The notes under the pieces are model-generated. The model did no database searches and was not told the origin of the DNA. It saw nothing but the letters and a program-made list of their open reading frames with translations. From a virus: a stretch of 25,845 nt of DNA. The translations under genes were made by a program, and so were the position numbers. Shown here in pieces: positions 1 through 6,616 of this stretch. The stretch is taken from the IMG/VR virus record IMGVR_UViG_3300003409_000018, positions 7,749-33,593 of that record. One strand, written 5' to 3'. Position 1 is the first letter of the stretch, and the number at the start of each line of letters is the position of its first letter.

Positions 1-293
1 GATCCACTTGCGTCATCACGAACGTTAAGTGTAACTGATTCCCAGTTGTGTCTACCTGCTAGATAGATACGTGAGTTATATACAGGAATTTCCATTTCTT
101 CGAAGTTAATCTTCGGACGTGTAATATCCTGTACTTGTTTTGTTAATTCTGTTGGTACTGTACCGTTAGCACCAAAACCTTGTAGTACCACACGGAAGCG
201 ATACTTTAGTTTTGGCATCAACAAGCCTTGGTTGCTTGACGATGTATCAGTGGCTAAGGGCACTGTTAATTTTGATAGTGTTGAAATTGCCAT
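1..293 (-). CDS. gp19: Tail tube protein gp19, N-terminal part (cut by window edge)
   Basis: This minus-strand gene starts at 293 and runs off the left edge, so only the first 97 residues are visible. The translation begins MAISTLSKLTVPLATD and contains the segments LKYRFRVVLQGFG, ITRPKINFEEMEIPVYNS and AGRHNWESVTLNVRDDASG. This is the N-terminal pattern of T4-like gp19, the subunit that stacks in hexameric rings to form the inner tail tube through which DNA passes. It lies directly downstream of the sheath gene on the same strand, the normal 18-19 order in T4-like phages. A TTGGAG ribosome binding site lies about 10 bases before the ATG, and a late-type promoter box is at 319-326. The family call is by recognition of motifs and synteny and is strong; the C-terminus cannot be assessed. 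Confidence 0.9.
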   Translation of the reverse strand, partial: MAISTLSKLTVPLATDTSSSNQGLLMPKLKYRFRVVLQGFGANGTVPTELTKQVQDITRPKINFEEMEIPVYNSRIYLAGRHNWESVTLNVRDDASG

Positions 294-318
294 ATTTTAA
301 TGCTCCAATTATATATGT

Positions 319-326
319 TATTTAGC
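319..326 (-). promoter_or_regulatory. T4-late-type promoter box for the tail tube gene
   Basis: On the minus strand this reads GCTAAATA, matching the NNTAAATA late box of T4-like marine phages. With the T4 convention (box at -13 to -6) transcription would start near 313. That gives a leader of about 20 bases that holds the TTGGAG ribosome binding site before the ATG at 293. The function is inferred from motif and position. Confidence 0.55.
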
Positions 327-332
327 ATAAGA

Positions 333-354
333 ATGGGGGAGGTTAATCCCCCAT
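333..354. other. Perfect stem-loop between the sheath and tail tube genes
   Basis: The arms 333-340 (ATGGGGGA) and 347-354 (TCCCCCAT) are perfect inverted repeats around a six-base loop. The structure starts six bases after the sheath stop codon and ends just upstream of the gp19 late box. Neither side is followed by a clear T-run, so it is not a standard intrinsic terminator. It could be a processing or stability element at the 3' end of the sheath message. Confidence 0.5.
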
Positions 355-359
355 CTCAT

Positions 360-3300
360 TTATGCTGATGCTTGTCCCTGGATTTCTCCAGTGTTCTTAA
401 GTCTTAGTGGAATGTAAATGAACTCAATCGATTTAACTGGTTCAATAGCAATGTCCACATAAAGCTCATTACGATCAATACGTGCTGGTGTGTTGTTTGA
501 TTCGTCACACACAACAGCAAAGTCATAAAGTGCTCTTAGACCTGTTAATTCAAGCAATAAACTTTCCACTGCCTGCTTGATTTCATCTCTTGTAATCTTA
601 TCATTTGGTTCAAAAACAAACGGCTTAGCAAGTTTGTTAAGCTGTGTTCTCAAGTAAATTACCAAACGTGCTACGTTGATTCTATCAAGTGCTGAATCGC
701 CTGAAGCTCTAGTTCTTTGTCCGTAGTTTACAAGACCAACACCGTTAAAGAATGTTAATGGGTTAACCTTGATATCGTACAAAGTATCTCTTTGGTTATC
801 AGTTAGAGAAACTTGCTGGAAATCTCCAGTAGCTCTATCAACATAACCAACTGATGTAGCATTTGTAATACCGCCACGTCTTACTCCTGCTGGAGCAAAC
901 CATGGATAACTTACCTGATCACTTAAAGCAATAGTCTTAAGCATCATGTGACTTGATGGAACTACAATAGTATTTCCGGTGTTGTCACTTGTAAGTCCGC
1001 TTGGATAAAACACACCTGTGTATTCATCAAATGTTACAAGTCCGTCGTCGCCGTTGTCTGTAGCACCATTTTGGTTCTGACCCCATTCTACCAAGCTCTG
1101 TGTATCTGCTGGTAGTCTGAACGGTGAGTCAGCAACAACAAATGCTGTTGTTCCTCTATCAGTGTTTAGATCAACTAGATTTTGTGTAACTTCAGGATAA
1201 CCTGGGCAAGCAATCAAGTTAAATTGACGTACTTCGTCTTCTCTAATTTGTTGGTTGGTTGCGATAGTTGCTTTTAGTTTTTCAATAACACTTTGTCTTT
1301 GTGCTTTTCTACCAAATGCTTCGCCTGAGTCAGTTACCCACTTGTTAGTAGCATAGTTTGCCATTGATTCGTCATTGAATCTAGCATTATCTGCCGCTGT
1401 ATCAACATAGTTTTCTCTGTAGACTTTGATATTAAATCCTGATCTACGTGTATTGAATAACAAAATACCTCTTGGATACAATGCTGGATCAGGAGCATCT
1501 GGATCAATGTAGTTCTTGGTTAACAAGTCTGCGATTGTTCCAGCGTCTTCTTGTGTTCCATCTGTACCCCAACGAGCGTCAGCAAATACTACACCGTCTT
1601 CGCTAGAATCATCAGTCTTATCAACTAAGATCCATCTGTTAGCAATTGGTGTGTTTGATAAGTCGTTGTTGTATTTGTAAATTACAGGATAGTTTTCAAG
1701 ATCGCTTGTATCAATCCAAAGGTCTCCTGTTTTCAACGGTGATCCATCACTTTGTGTAATTGGACGACTTGGTGAAACCATAGGACCTGCTGGATCAGTT
1801 TGATCTGCTAGGTTAGCACTGTAGTATGGTGATGTGCTATCTAAGTAACCTACCCAAGTAGTACCGTTATGTACCATAATATCTACTTCGTCAGTTAAAC
1901 TTGAGTACCAACGCTGTCCGTCTAATGGATCATTTTGTGGAGCATCTGCTGATGCTACATATCCATAAGTTGTACCTGCTAATGGTAACCAGTTACTAGC
2001 AATAAAATCATATGTATCACCTTGTGGTGCCGCATACAAATCTGTTGTGCCTGTACCTGTAGAATAATCATAAGCACTGAATCCAATTAATGCCATAGCA
2101 CTATCTGTATCTTCAAAGCGGATATCACCGCCGGCTGTATGACTAATAACAATTCTGCCATTTACAACTTCTGCTTCAACATGATTAAATTGAGCATTGT
2201 TAATAGCTGTAGCAAGTGTGTTAGCATCACTTGCCGCACCAGCCGCAGTAAATGTAACTGCTACTGCTGTATCAAGTGCAGCTTGACCTACTACTGATTC
2301 TCTAATGTTAATAGTGTAGCTACCAGCACTTAGTGAAGAAGCATCAATAATGCCACTTGTTACTGAAGTTGCGCCTGTTGTTTTTCTTGTAAAGATTTTA
2401 AAACTAGAAGTTTGTGGTGTACTATCGTAGCCACTGTCTTCTGTATAGTTGTATTGTACAAATAACGAATCTTTAGCAATGTTCTTTCCGCCGCCTGTTC
2501 TATCTAAGTTATAGATAGCAGTTTGTGGATTAATGTAAAGAGGTGCTAGTGATTCAACCCAAGATGAACTTGCTGAATCCCATGCTTTAACTCTCCAACG
2601 AGCACCTTGATTTGGCTCAGTAGTCTTAACCCATACACTTCCTGTTGGGCGTGGTAATTGTGATGTAGCCTTCCACTGTGGCACCGCAGTGTGTGGACCC
2701 ATAAACAATTCTGGACCGTAGTAGTTTCCTGCTGAAACTCCGCCAGCTGTACCAAACAATGTGTTAATTGAAGCAGAACCATCAACCATTTCAATTACGT
2801 TTGAATCAGTACTATCGCCTAGTGCGTCATCTACTGTATCTGTAATATACAGTGTAAATTTGTTGTTAACTTTAGCGGCTTTAACACCTTGGATACTAAG
2901 GTTGTTTACAATAGTTACTACATCGTCAACTGTTGATCCAGCTGGCAATGTAACAGTTGTTCCATTAATAACAAAATCTGTAGTTCCGGTTTGTGCTGAG
3001 TGGCCGTCTCTGTCAGCAGTAAATACTGGCCAAAACTTACGCCATTCCTTTGTACCTACTTCTGCCCAACTAACTGGATTGCCAGCAGTTGTATAATCAA
3101 CACCTTTATAGTAAGCTCTTACCACATCAGAAACTGTAACAATAGCATATGATCCTACGGAACCTACACCAGTTGCTGGTGCGCTACCACTTAGTTTGTC
3201 AGTGTCTGTTGAGTTGATTACTAGAGGAACTTTATTACCAAACTTTTGACCGTCTAATGTTGCTAAGTTACCATCCCATTCAAAAATGCCCCATGCTGTG

Positions 3301-3722
3301 CTTTGTGTGTCTAGCCAATACTGTCCGTCATCTGGATCAGCGCCTGGAACATCTGCTTGAGCAGTTAATTCATCTAGATCAATGTCTGCTCTTACAATGT
3401 ATGCTGAATTAGCAACACCTAAGAATGAATATGCCGCTTGTAAGCCGTATTCGTTTTGTTCGTCTGCGTGTCTTGGGCTACCTGAAATTGTTTGTTTGAA
3501 AACTGGTGTACCAAAAAAGTCAACTAGTTCTCGCTGACTTGAAACTCTGTATACTTTACCGACATTGGATGCTAGCGTACCTGCCGCGATCCCTGTGCCA
3601 GAAGCATTTGATTTGTCTTGCGCTGTCGCAACTACGATTAGCGGAGTAGTTCCTCCGTCTGCGGGAGTGTAAAAACTCTCGTCGCTTACCGTAATTTGAA
3701 CGCCTGGTGATTGTAGTGCCAT
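360..3722 (-). CDS. gp18: Contractile tail sheath protein gp18 (expanded, 1120 aa)
   Basis: This encodes the contractile sheath around the tail tube. The N-terminus (MALQSPGVQITVSDESFYTP) and the C-terminal third have the sheath pattern, including SYPWFAPAGVRRGG (about residues 930-945), DIKVNPLTFFNGVGLVNYG and a final stretch ending near LRLKNTGEIQG. T4 gp18 is 659 residues, so this version carries several hundred extra residues, mainly between about 120 and 750. The extra part holds at least four Trp-rich modules (near 130-152, 355-395, 595-625 and 660-700), with patterns such as DGQYWLDT and GDLWIDTSD. It also holds two related segments near 250-325 and 490-560 that start around FVINGTTVTL and VAVTFTAAGA. 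An AGGAG ribosome binding site lies about 8 bases before the ATG, and a late box is at 3759-3766. The family is clear; the role of the insertions is unknown. Confidence 0.93.
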   Translation of the reverse strand: MALQSPGVQITVSDESFYTPADGGTTPLIVVATAQDKSNASGTGIAAGTLASNVGKVYRVSSQRELVDFFGTPVFKQTISGSPRHADEQNEYGLQAAYSFLGVANSAYIVRADIDLDELTAQADVPGADPDDGQYWLDTQSTAWGIFEWDGNLATLDGQKFGNKVPLVINSTDTDKLSGSAPATGVGSVGSYAIVTVSDVVRAYYKGVDYTTAGNPVSWAEVGTKEWRKFWPVFTADRDGHSAQTGTTDFVINGTTVTLPAGSTVDDVVTIVNNLSIQGVKAAKVNNKFTLYITDTVDDALGDSTDSNVIEMVDGSASINTLFGTAGGVSAGNYYGPELFMGPHTAVPQWKATSQLPRPTGSVWVKTTEPNQGARWRVKAWDSASSSWVESLAPLYINPQTAIYNLDRTGGGKNIAKDSLFVQYNYTEDSGYDSTPQTSSFKIFTRKTTGATSVTSGIIDASSLSAGSYTINIRESVVGQAALDTAVAVTFTAAGAASDANTLATAINNAQFNHVEAEVVNGRIVISHTAGGDIRFEDTDSAMALIGFSAYDYSTGTGTTDLYAAPQGDTYDFIASNWLPLAGTTYGYVASADAPQNDPLDGQRWYSSLTDEVDIMVHNGTTWVGYLDSTSPYYSANLADQTDPAGPMVSPSRPITQSDGSPLKTGDLWIDTSDLENYPVIYKYNNDLSNTPIANRWILVDKTDDSSEDGVVFADARWGTDGTQEDAGTIADLLTKNYIDPDAPDPALYPRGILLFNTRRSGFNIKVYRENYVDTAADNARFNDESMANYATNKWVTDSGEAFGRKAQRQSVIEKLKATIATNQQIREDEVRQFNLIACPGYPEVTQNLVDLNTDRGTTAFVVADSPFRLPADTQSLVEWGQNQNGATDNGDDGLVTFDEYTGVFYPSGLTSDNTGNTIVVPSSHMMLKTIALSDQVSYPWFAPAGVRRGGITNATSVGYVDRATGDFQQVSLTDNQRDTLYDIKVNPLTFFNGVGLVNYGQRTRASGDSALDRINVARLVIYLRTQLNKLAKPFVFEPNDKITRDEIKQAVESLLLELTGLRALYDFAVVCDESNNTPARIDRNELYVDIAIEPVKSIEFIYIPLRLKNTGEIQGQASA

Positions 3723-3758
3723 TCTGTTCTCTCCTGATGGTTATATTCTTTGTATAGA

Positions 3759-3766
3759 TATTTATC
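3759..3766 (-). promoter_or_regulatory. T4-late-type promoter box for the sheath gene
   Basis: On the minus strand this reads GATAAATA. The predicted start near 3753 gives a 31-base leader that carries an AGGAG ribosome binding site in front of the sheath ATG at 3722. This matches the expected late expression of a major virion protein. Confidence 0.6.
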
Positions 3767-3830
3767 GGTATCTCCTAAAAAAGCGGTGTAATAAGCGCAG
3801 AAAAAGGGATAAAAAAGGGTAAGTAATAGT

Positions 3831-4166
3831 ATGAGACCATTATGTAAGTGCGGATTTAGACCTGCGGCCGTTAACTATAAGAAGAACGGCCGTACATACT
3901 ATCGTAAAAAATGTGATAAATGTCTAACCAACGGAGAGAACTTTGGTATACCTAAATGGTATTTGTTTGGATACCGTATGAAAGATAAGTGTGATAAGTG
4001 CGGATTTAAATCAAACCATCAAGAAGTGTTTAACGTATATCACATAGACGGCGATCTAAACAACTGCCGTCCTAGCAATCTTAAAACCATTTGTGCTAAC
4101 TGTCAACGCACACTTCAGAAAGAAGGTATGAAGTGGAAGCAGGGAGACTTAACCCCCGACTTTTAA
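3831..4166 (+). CDS. HNH-like zinc-binding protein with the last His replaced
   Basis: This 111-residue protein has two Cys clusters. The first is C5-x-C7 with C28-x2-C31. The second is C54-x2-C57 (CDKCGF) with C88-x2-C91 (CANC). Between the second pairs lies YHIDGDLNNCRPSNLKTIC, which matches the HNH nuclease core: a His at 71, an Asn at 83 and a zinc-binding Cys pair. In active HNH enzymes the CxxC is normally followed by a catalytic or metal-binding His; here it is Gln92. The protein may therefore be a non-cutting DNA- or RNA-binding relative, or a nuclease with an altered centre. Proteins of this type near the tail genes are, as I recall, common in marine T4-like phages. It is a lone plus-strand gene whose 3' end overlaps the kinase gene on the other strand by 71 bases. 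A GGG-rich site lies about 11 bases before the ATG. Confidence 0.7.
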   Translation: MRPLCKCGFRPAAVNYKKNGRTYYRKKCDKCLTNGENFGIPKWYLFGYRMKDKCDKCGFKSNHQEVFNVYHIDGDLNNCRPSNLKTICANCQRTLQKEGMKWKQGDLTPDF

Positions 4167-4656
4167 AAATAGTACGCATCAAAATATCAACATTCTTTTT
4201 AAGACGATCAATATCACCGTTGTTATCAATAGTGTAGTCACACATCCATTGTTCAATGGTCATACTAGTAGCAGGTTCTAAGTGACAGTGATCTGAACGA
4301 TCAACCCAAATAGCATAGTCAAAAATTTCTTCGTTCTTCATAGCAAAGAACTCACGCTTGTTACGCAATCCGCAATAGATATCATGTTTAGCAAACAAGT
4401 TGCGTCCTAGTCGTGCTAGATCATCTTTACAATAATCGTGAATCATATTGTACCATAGTGTGCGATGATTGTGACGATCGTTATAACACTCTTCCTCGTC
4501 AGCATAACCGTACTTGCCTTTTAGCTCATTAAAAATAAACAACTCACTACAAAACTTGGAACTTGATTCAAATGTATATCCGTATGCTTCTAATAATTCG
4601 CATACTGTATCTTTGCCGTGACGGCCATGACCTACAACTAATAGTTTAGGTAACAT
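4096..4656 (-). CDS. Deoxynucleoside monophosphate kinase-like P-loop kinase (T4 gp1-like)
   Basis: The protein (186 residues from this start) opens MLPKLLVVGHGRHGKDT, a Walker A P-loop with Lys15 and Asp16-Thr17. Later segments such as IYCGLRNKREF and DYAIWVDRSDH fit the dNMP kinase family of T4 gene 1, which phosphorylates deoxynucleotides (dTMP, dGMP and the hydroxymethylated dCMP in T4) for phage DNA synthesis in the cytoplasm. I chose the ATG at 4656 because AGAGGA lies about 8 bases upstream and it avoids the oxygenase stop. An ATG at 4695 would add 13 residues inside that gene. The last 22 residues are encoded antisense to the HNH-like gene and look unrelated to the kinase fold. They follow a T5A4 run near 4166, where one base fewer would close the frame early near 4147-4155. 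It probably shares a message with the upstream oxygenase. Confidence 0.75.
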   Translation of the reverse strand: MLPKLLVVGHGRHGKDTVCELLEAYGYTFESSSKFCSELFIFNELKGKYGYADEEECYNDRHNHRTLWYNMIHDYCKDDLARLGRNLFAKHDIYCGLRNKREFFAMKNEEIFDYAIWVDRSDHCHLEPATSMTIEQWMCDYTIDNNGDIDRLKKNVDILMRTIFKSRGLSLPASTSYLLSEVCVDS

Positions 4657-4669
4657 ATTATATTTTCCT

Positions 4670-5305
4670 CTAAAAACTGTGCTTTGATTGCCCATGTCCT
4701 ACTGTTCCTTTGCTGAATAAATTAAAAGCAACACTATAACGATCAATGTTTGTCATATTAGGCGGAACTTCATGTTCTAAATGACTCGGAAACATTAATA
4801 AGTCTCCGTTTTTTGGTTGTATAGTATAACTTTCCATATTAAATTGATTGTGTTTATTAAGATCAACCATAGGTTTTACAGTATTATGGAATAGGTTAGT
4901 ATAAGAATAAGATTTATTAAAAATAATAGGAGGAGCACTAGGATCAATCTCTGGGTAATAAACTCCGCTAATCATAGCACACTCGTGACCATGATTGGCT
5001 ACCCAATCACCGGGTGATGTTTTATTCACCCAACTTGTTGTTATTTCTAGATCCGTGTTTACGGCTAACTCACTAACAAATTGTTGTACAGCCTTTTCAA
5101 TAGCATTACGCAAATTCTTCATTTGTGGCTTGTGTAACAAATACATTCCTTGTGAGTCTGCTGGTAGATCGTTATCTTTGTTATCTCGACCTACTTCTCC
5201 TACAGGAAAATCTAAATTTTTAAGCCATGCTAATGAAATAGGATCCATAGGACCTATATTGGTAACTGCGAGGGGTACTGAAAATAATGGAACTACTGTA
5301 AACAT
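4670..5305 (-). CDS. 2-oxoglutarate/Fe(II)-dependent oxygenase family protein (TIGR02466-like)
   Basis: This 211-residue protein resembles the putative 2OG-Fe(II) oxygenases common in marine phages. Visible family marks are an N-terminal VVPLFSVPLAVTNI strand, then NHGHECAMISGVYY (residues 104-117, candidate iron-ligand His at 105/107) and finally GDLLMFPSHLEHEVPPN with distal His178. Arg189 in DRYSVAFN probably binds 2-oxoglutarate. These enzymes hydroxylate or otherwise oxidise a substrate using O2 and 2-oxoglutarate; the substrate here is unknown. It lies 14 bases upstream of the kinase gene on the same strand. The N-terminal strand needs the ATG at 5305, which has no ribosome binding site. 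A consensus sigma70-type promoter ends seven bases upstream, so the message is predicted to be leaderless. Confidence 0.8.
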   Translation of the reverse strand: MFTVVPLFSVPLAVTNIGPMDPISLAWLKNLDFPVGEVGRDNKDNDLPADSQGMYLLHKPQMKNLRNAIEKAVQQFVSELAVNTDLEITTSWVNKTSPGDWVANHGHECAMISGVYYPEIDPSAPPIIFNKSYSYTNLFHNTVKPMVDLNKHNQFNMESYTIQPKNGDLLMFPSHLEHEVPPNMTNIDRYSVAFNLFSKGTVGHGQSKHSF

Positions 5306-5311
5306 ATTCTT

Positions 5312-5340
5312 ATTATATGTTCAACAGCACATAATGTCAA
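5312..5340 (-). promoter_or_regulatory. Consensus sigma70-type promoter for the oxygenase-kinase pair
   Basis: On the minus strand a perfect TTGACA (-35, 5340-5335) and a perfect TATAAT (-10, 5317-5312) are separated by exactly 17 bases. The -35 starts just after the stop of the upstream gene. With the usual spacing the start point is 5305, the A of the oxygenase ATG. The match to host consensus points to early expression by host RNA polymerase. Confidence 0.85.
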
Positions 5341-5343
5341 CCA

Positions 5344-5685
5344 CTATCTCCAAGGTTTTGGACGATATACTTTTCCAGGATTATTCATTTTACGAGCAAG
5401 TGTGCTTGCTGTATTGATTGACTTTGTTCTCGATTGACGTCTTGCTTGTGTTGGGCCTGTTCTAGCACGAGTTGTTTTCATTTTTTGTGCTTTAGCAACG
5501 TCATATTGTTGAGCACATTTTGAAGGATGACTTACTTGCCTGCCTGCTCTCGGGCCGCTTGAGCATCTGAATTTAAGTTTGGTTTTTCCGCCTCTAGCGT
5601 CGTGCTTGCCAACACCCCAAACCATCTTGGCAGTTTCTGTATAGAACTGCTCATATTCTTCTGAAATAAATTCCGATGCTTTCAT
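5344..5685 (-). CDS. Small basic protein of unknown function (113 aa)
   Basis: I do not recognise a characterised family. The N-terminus MKASEFISEEYEQFYTE is acidic and helical. The rest is strongly basic, rich in Arg, Lys and Gly, with segments such as KFRCSSGPRAGRQVSHPSKC and TRARTGPTQARRQSRTKS, and it ends KVYRPKPWR. Two Cys (in FRCSSG and SKCAQQ) could bind metal, but two are not enough for a clear zinc finger. A basic body suggests nucleic-acid binding or packing in the virion. The ATG shares a base with the stop of the 43-residue gene upstream (TAATG), so translation is probably coupled, and it sits in one run with gp13. Late expression from the gp13 promoter is likely. Confidence 0.7.
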   Translation of the reverse strand: MKASEFISEEYEQFYTETAKMVWGVGKHDARGGKTKLKFRCSSGPRAGRQVSHPSKCAQQYDVAKAQKMKTTRARTGPTQARRQSRTKSINTASTLARKMNNPGKVYRPKPWR

Positions 5686-5816
5686 TAGTCTGCTAGTTCC
5701 GTATGTTTGCCTTTAAGACTCTTTTTAAAAAGTTTACGTCTTAATTCTCTTGCTTGTTTTATATTATGTTGTAAATTTGCTAGAAATAGTTCTTTAATTA
5801 ATTTTTTAGTTTTCAT
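5685..5816 (-). CDS. Very small basic protein (43 aa)
   Basis: The frame starts at ATG 5816 with the sequence MKTKKLIKELFLANLQHNIK, and continues with a Lys/Arg-rich helix to a GKHTELAD end. I found it by reading the gap between gp13 and the basic 113-residue gene. Its ribosome binding site (AGGAT) overlaps the last codons of gp13, and its TAA overlaps the next ATG as TAATG. The gene is thus tightly fitted between its neighbours, good evidence that it is real. The sequence is probably one amphipathic helix; the role is unknown. Short Lys-rich proteins of this sort occur in marine T4-like phages, as far as I recall. Confidence 0.72.
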   Translation of the reverse strand: MKTKKLIKELFLANLQHNIKQARELRRKLFKKSLKGKHTELAD

Positions 5817-5819
5817 TTT

Positions 5820-6584
5820 TTATCCTATTACAAGACTGTAACCGGTATTATTGCTTCCTGCTACTGATGTTGTTAACTCAATAGTTAACCTGTCAATGTC
5901 TGCTTGTGCTTCTGCTTTTAATGAAGCTCCGTTAAGAGCAGTACCGCCTTGTGGACCAGCAATACTGGCATACTTTTCACGGGCTTGTGCTAACATCATT
6001 TTACAATTAGCAAGTGTATAATCTTTAATCCATTGACCCGCATAAACATCTTTAATAATGCTTACATCAGGTCGTCTATTGTAAACATGTAATGCTACTT
6101 CTTCATTAGATCTAGGTCTTTGATGAATATATAATTTTTTAGTTTCAGGATGCCAACTGAATTGAATAAAACTACCAAACGTTTTACCAACTCGTTCTTG
6201 GTATCCAGCAAATAATTCATATGTTGCCAAGCCGCCCATATTAGTTGAGCTCAAAAGGTATGTATTTGTATATGCTAAATTGAATGGTTCAAACACTGTG
6301 CCGCCTGCGCCGCCGCCGGATCGTGATCCAATGCTCCTGCGCATTACTTCTCTCACCATTTGAATTTCATCTGGTAAAATATATTCGTTTTGATCTAGCT
6401 CTAACTTTAAAAAAGCAAAACTTTCTTCAACAGAGTTATCTGAACGTTGTCTAAATACACCCAACGCTCTTTCAAGAGCAGTTTCATAATGCTCTGGATC
6501 TAATTCAACATCAATCATTCCGTCACCTAGCATAGTGCGGCAATAATTGAATACTTTCTGTTTTTCTTGGTCTAATTGGCTCAT
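5820..6584 (-). CDS. gp13: Neck protein gp13
   Basis: This 254-residue protein matches the gp13 neck (head completion) protein of marine T4-like phages. Typical segments are an N-terminal helix followed by DVELDPEHYETALERALGVF, then YILPDEIQMVREVMRR, GGLATYELFAGYQERV, TKKLYIHQRPRSNEEV, QWIKDYTLANCKMMLAQARE and the C-terminal IAGPQGGTALNGASLK. Gp13 and gp14 close the portal after packaging and form the joining surface for the tail. A Gly-rich loop (RSGGGAGG, about 93-100) is an added flexible stretch. In T4 genes 13 and 14 lie in the same direction; here they are divergent. No ribosome binding site is visible, and the late box at 6590-6597 predicts a start on the ATG itself. Confidence 0.8.
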   Translation of the reverse strand: MSQLDQEKQKVFNYCRTMLGDGMIDVELDPEHYETALERALGVFRQRSDNSVEESFAFLKLELDQNEYILPDEIQMVREVMRRSIGSRSGGGAGGTVFEPFNLAYTNTYLLSSTNMGGLATYELFAGYQERVGKTFGSFIQFSWHPETKKLYIHQRPRSNEEVALHVYNRRPDVSIIKDVYAGQWIKDYTLANCKMMLAQAREKYASIAGPQGGTALNGASLKAEAQADIDRLTIELTTSVAGSNNTGYSLVIG

Positions 6585-6589
6585 GTAAG

Positions 6590-6597
6590 TATTTATC
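6590..6597 (-). promoter_or_regulatory. T4-late-type promoter box for gp13
   Basis: On the minus strand this reads GATAAATA. By the T4 rule (box at -13 to -6) the start point is 6584, exactly the A of the gp13 ATG, so the message would be leaderless. It forms a perfect 8-base inverted repeat with the gp14 box at 6604-6611, with six bases between. Confidence 0.65.
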
Positions 6598-6603
6598 TGT
6601 AGC

Positions 6604-6611
6604 GATAAATA
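6604..6611 (+). promoter_or_regulatory. T4-late-type promoter box for gp14
   Basis: On the plus strand this reads GATAAATA. The predicted start is 6617, the A of the second possible gp14 ATG (MPRLSLYR). It mirrors the gp13 box at 6590-6597, so one 22-base palindromic stretch seems to drive both neck genes in opposite directions. Confidence 0.65.
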
Positions 6612-6616
6612 TGTTT

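Noticed and set aside
2761-3096. Plus-strand frame opposite the sheath gene
   Set aside because: It is a shadow of the sheath coding strand; its composition reflects antisense of Thr/Ser/Val-rich sequence.
3723-3830. Intrinsic terminator or clear promoter for the HNH-like gene in this gap
   Set aside because: On the plus strand I found no stem with a T-run and no well-spaced -35/-10 pair; only the minus-strand late box for the sheath is supported.
4657-4695. ATG at 4695 as the kinase start
   Set aside because: It would overlap the oxygenase end; the ATG at 4656 has a well-placed AGAGGA and begins directly before the P-loop strand.
4995-5417. Plus-strand frame of 140 codons opposite the oxygenase and the basic protein genes
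   Set aside because: It lies opposite recognisable coding sequence and has no family-like pattern or ribosome binding site.
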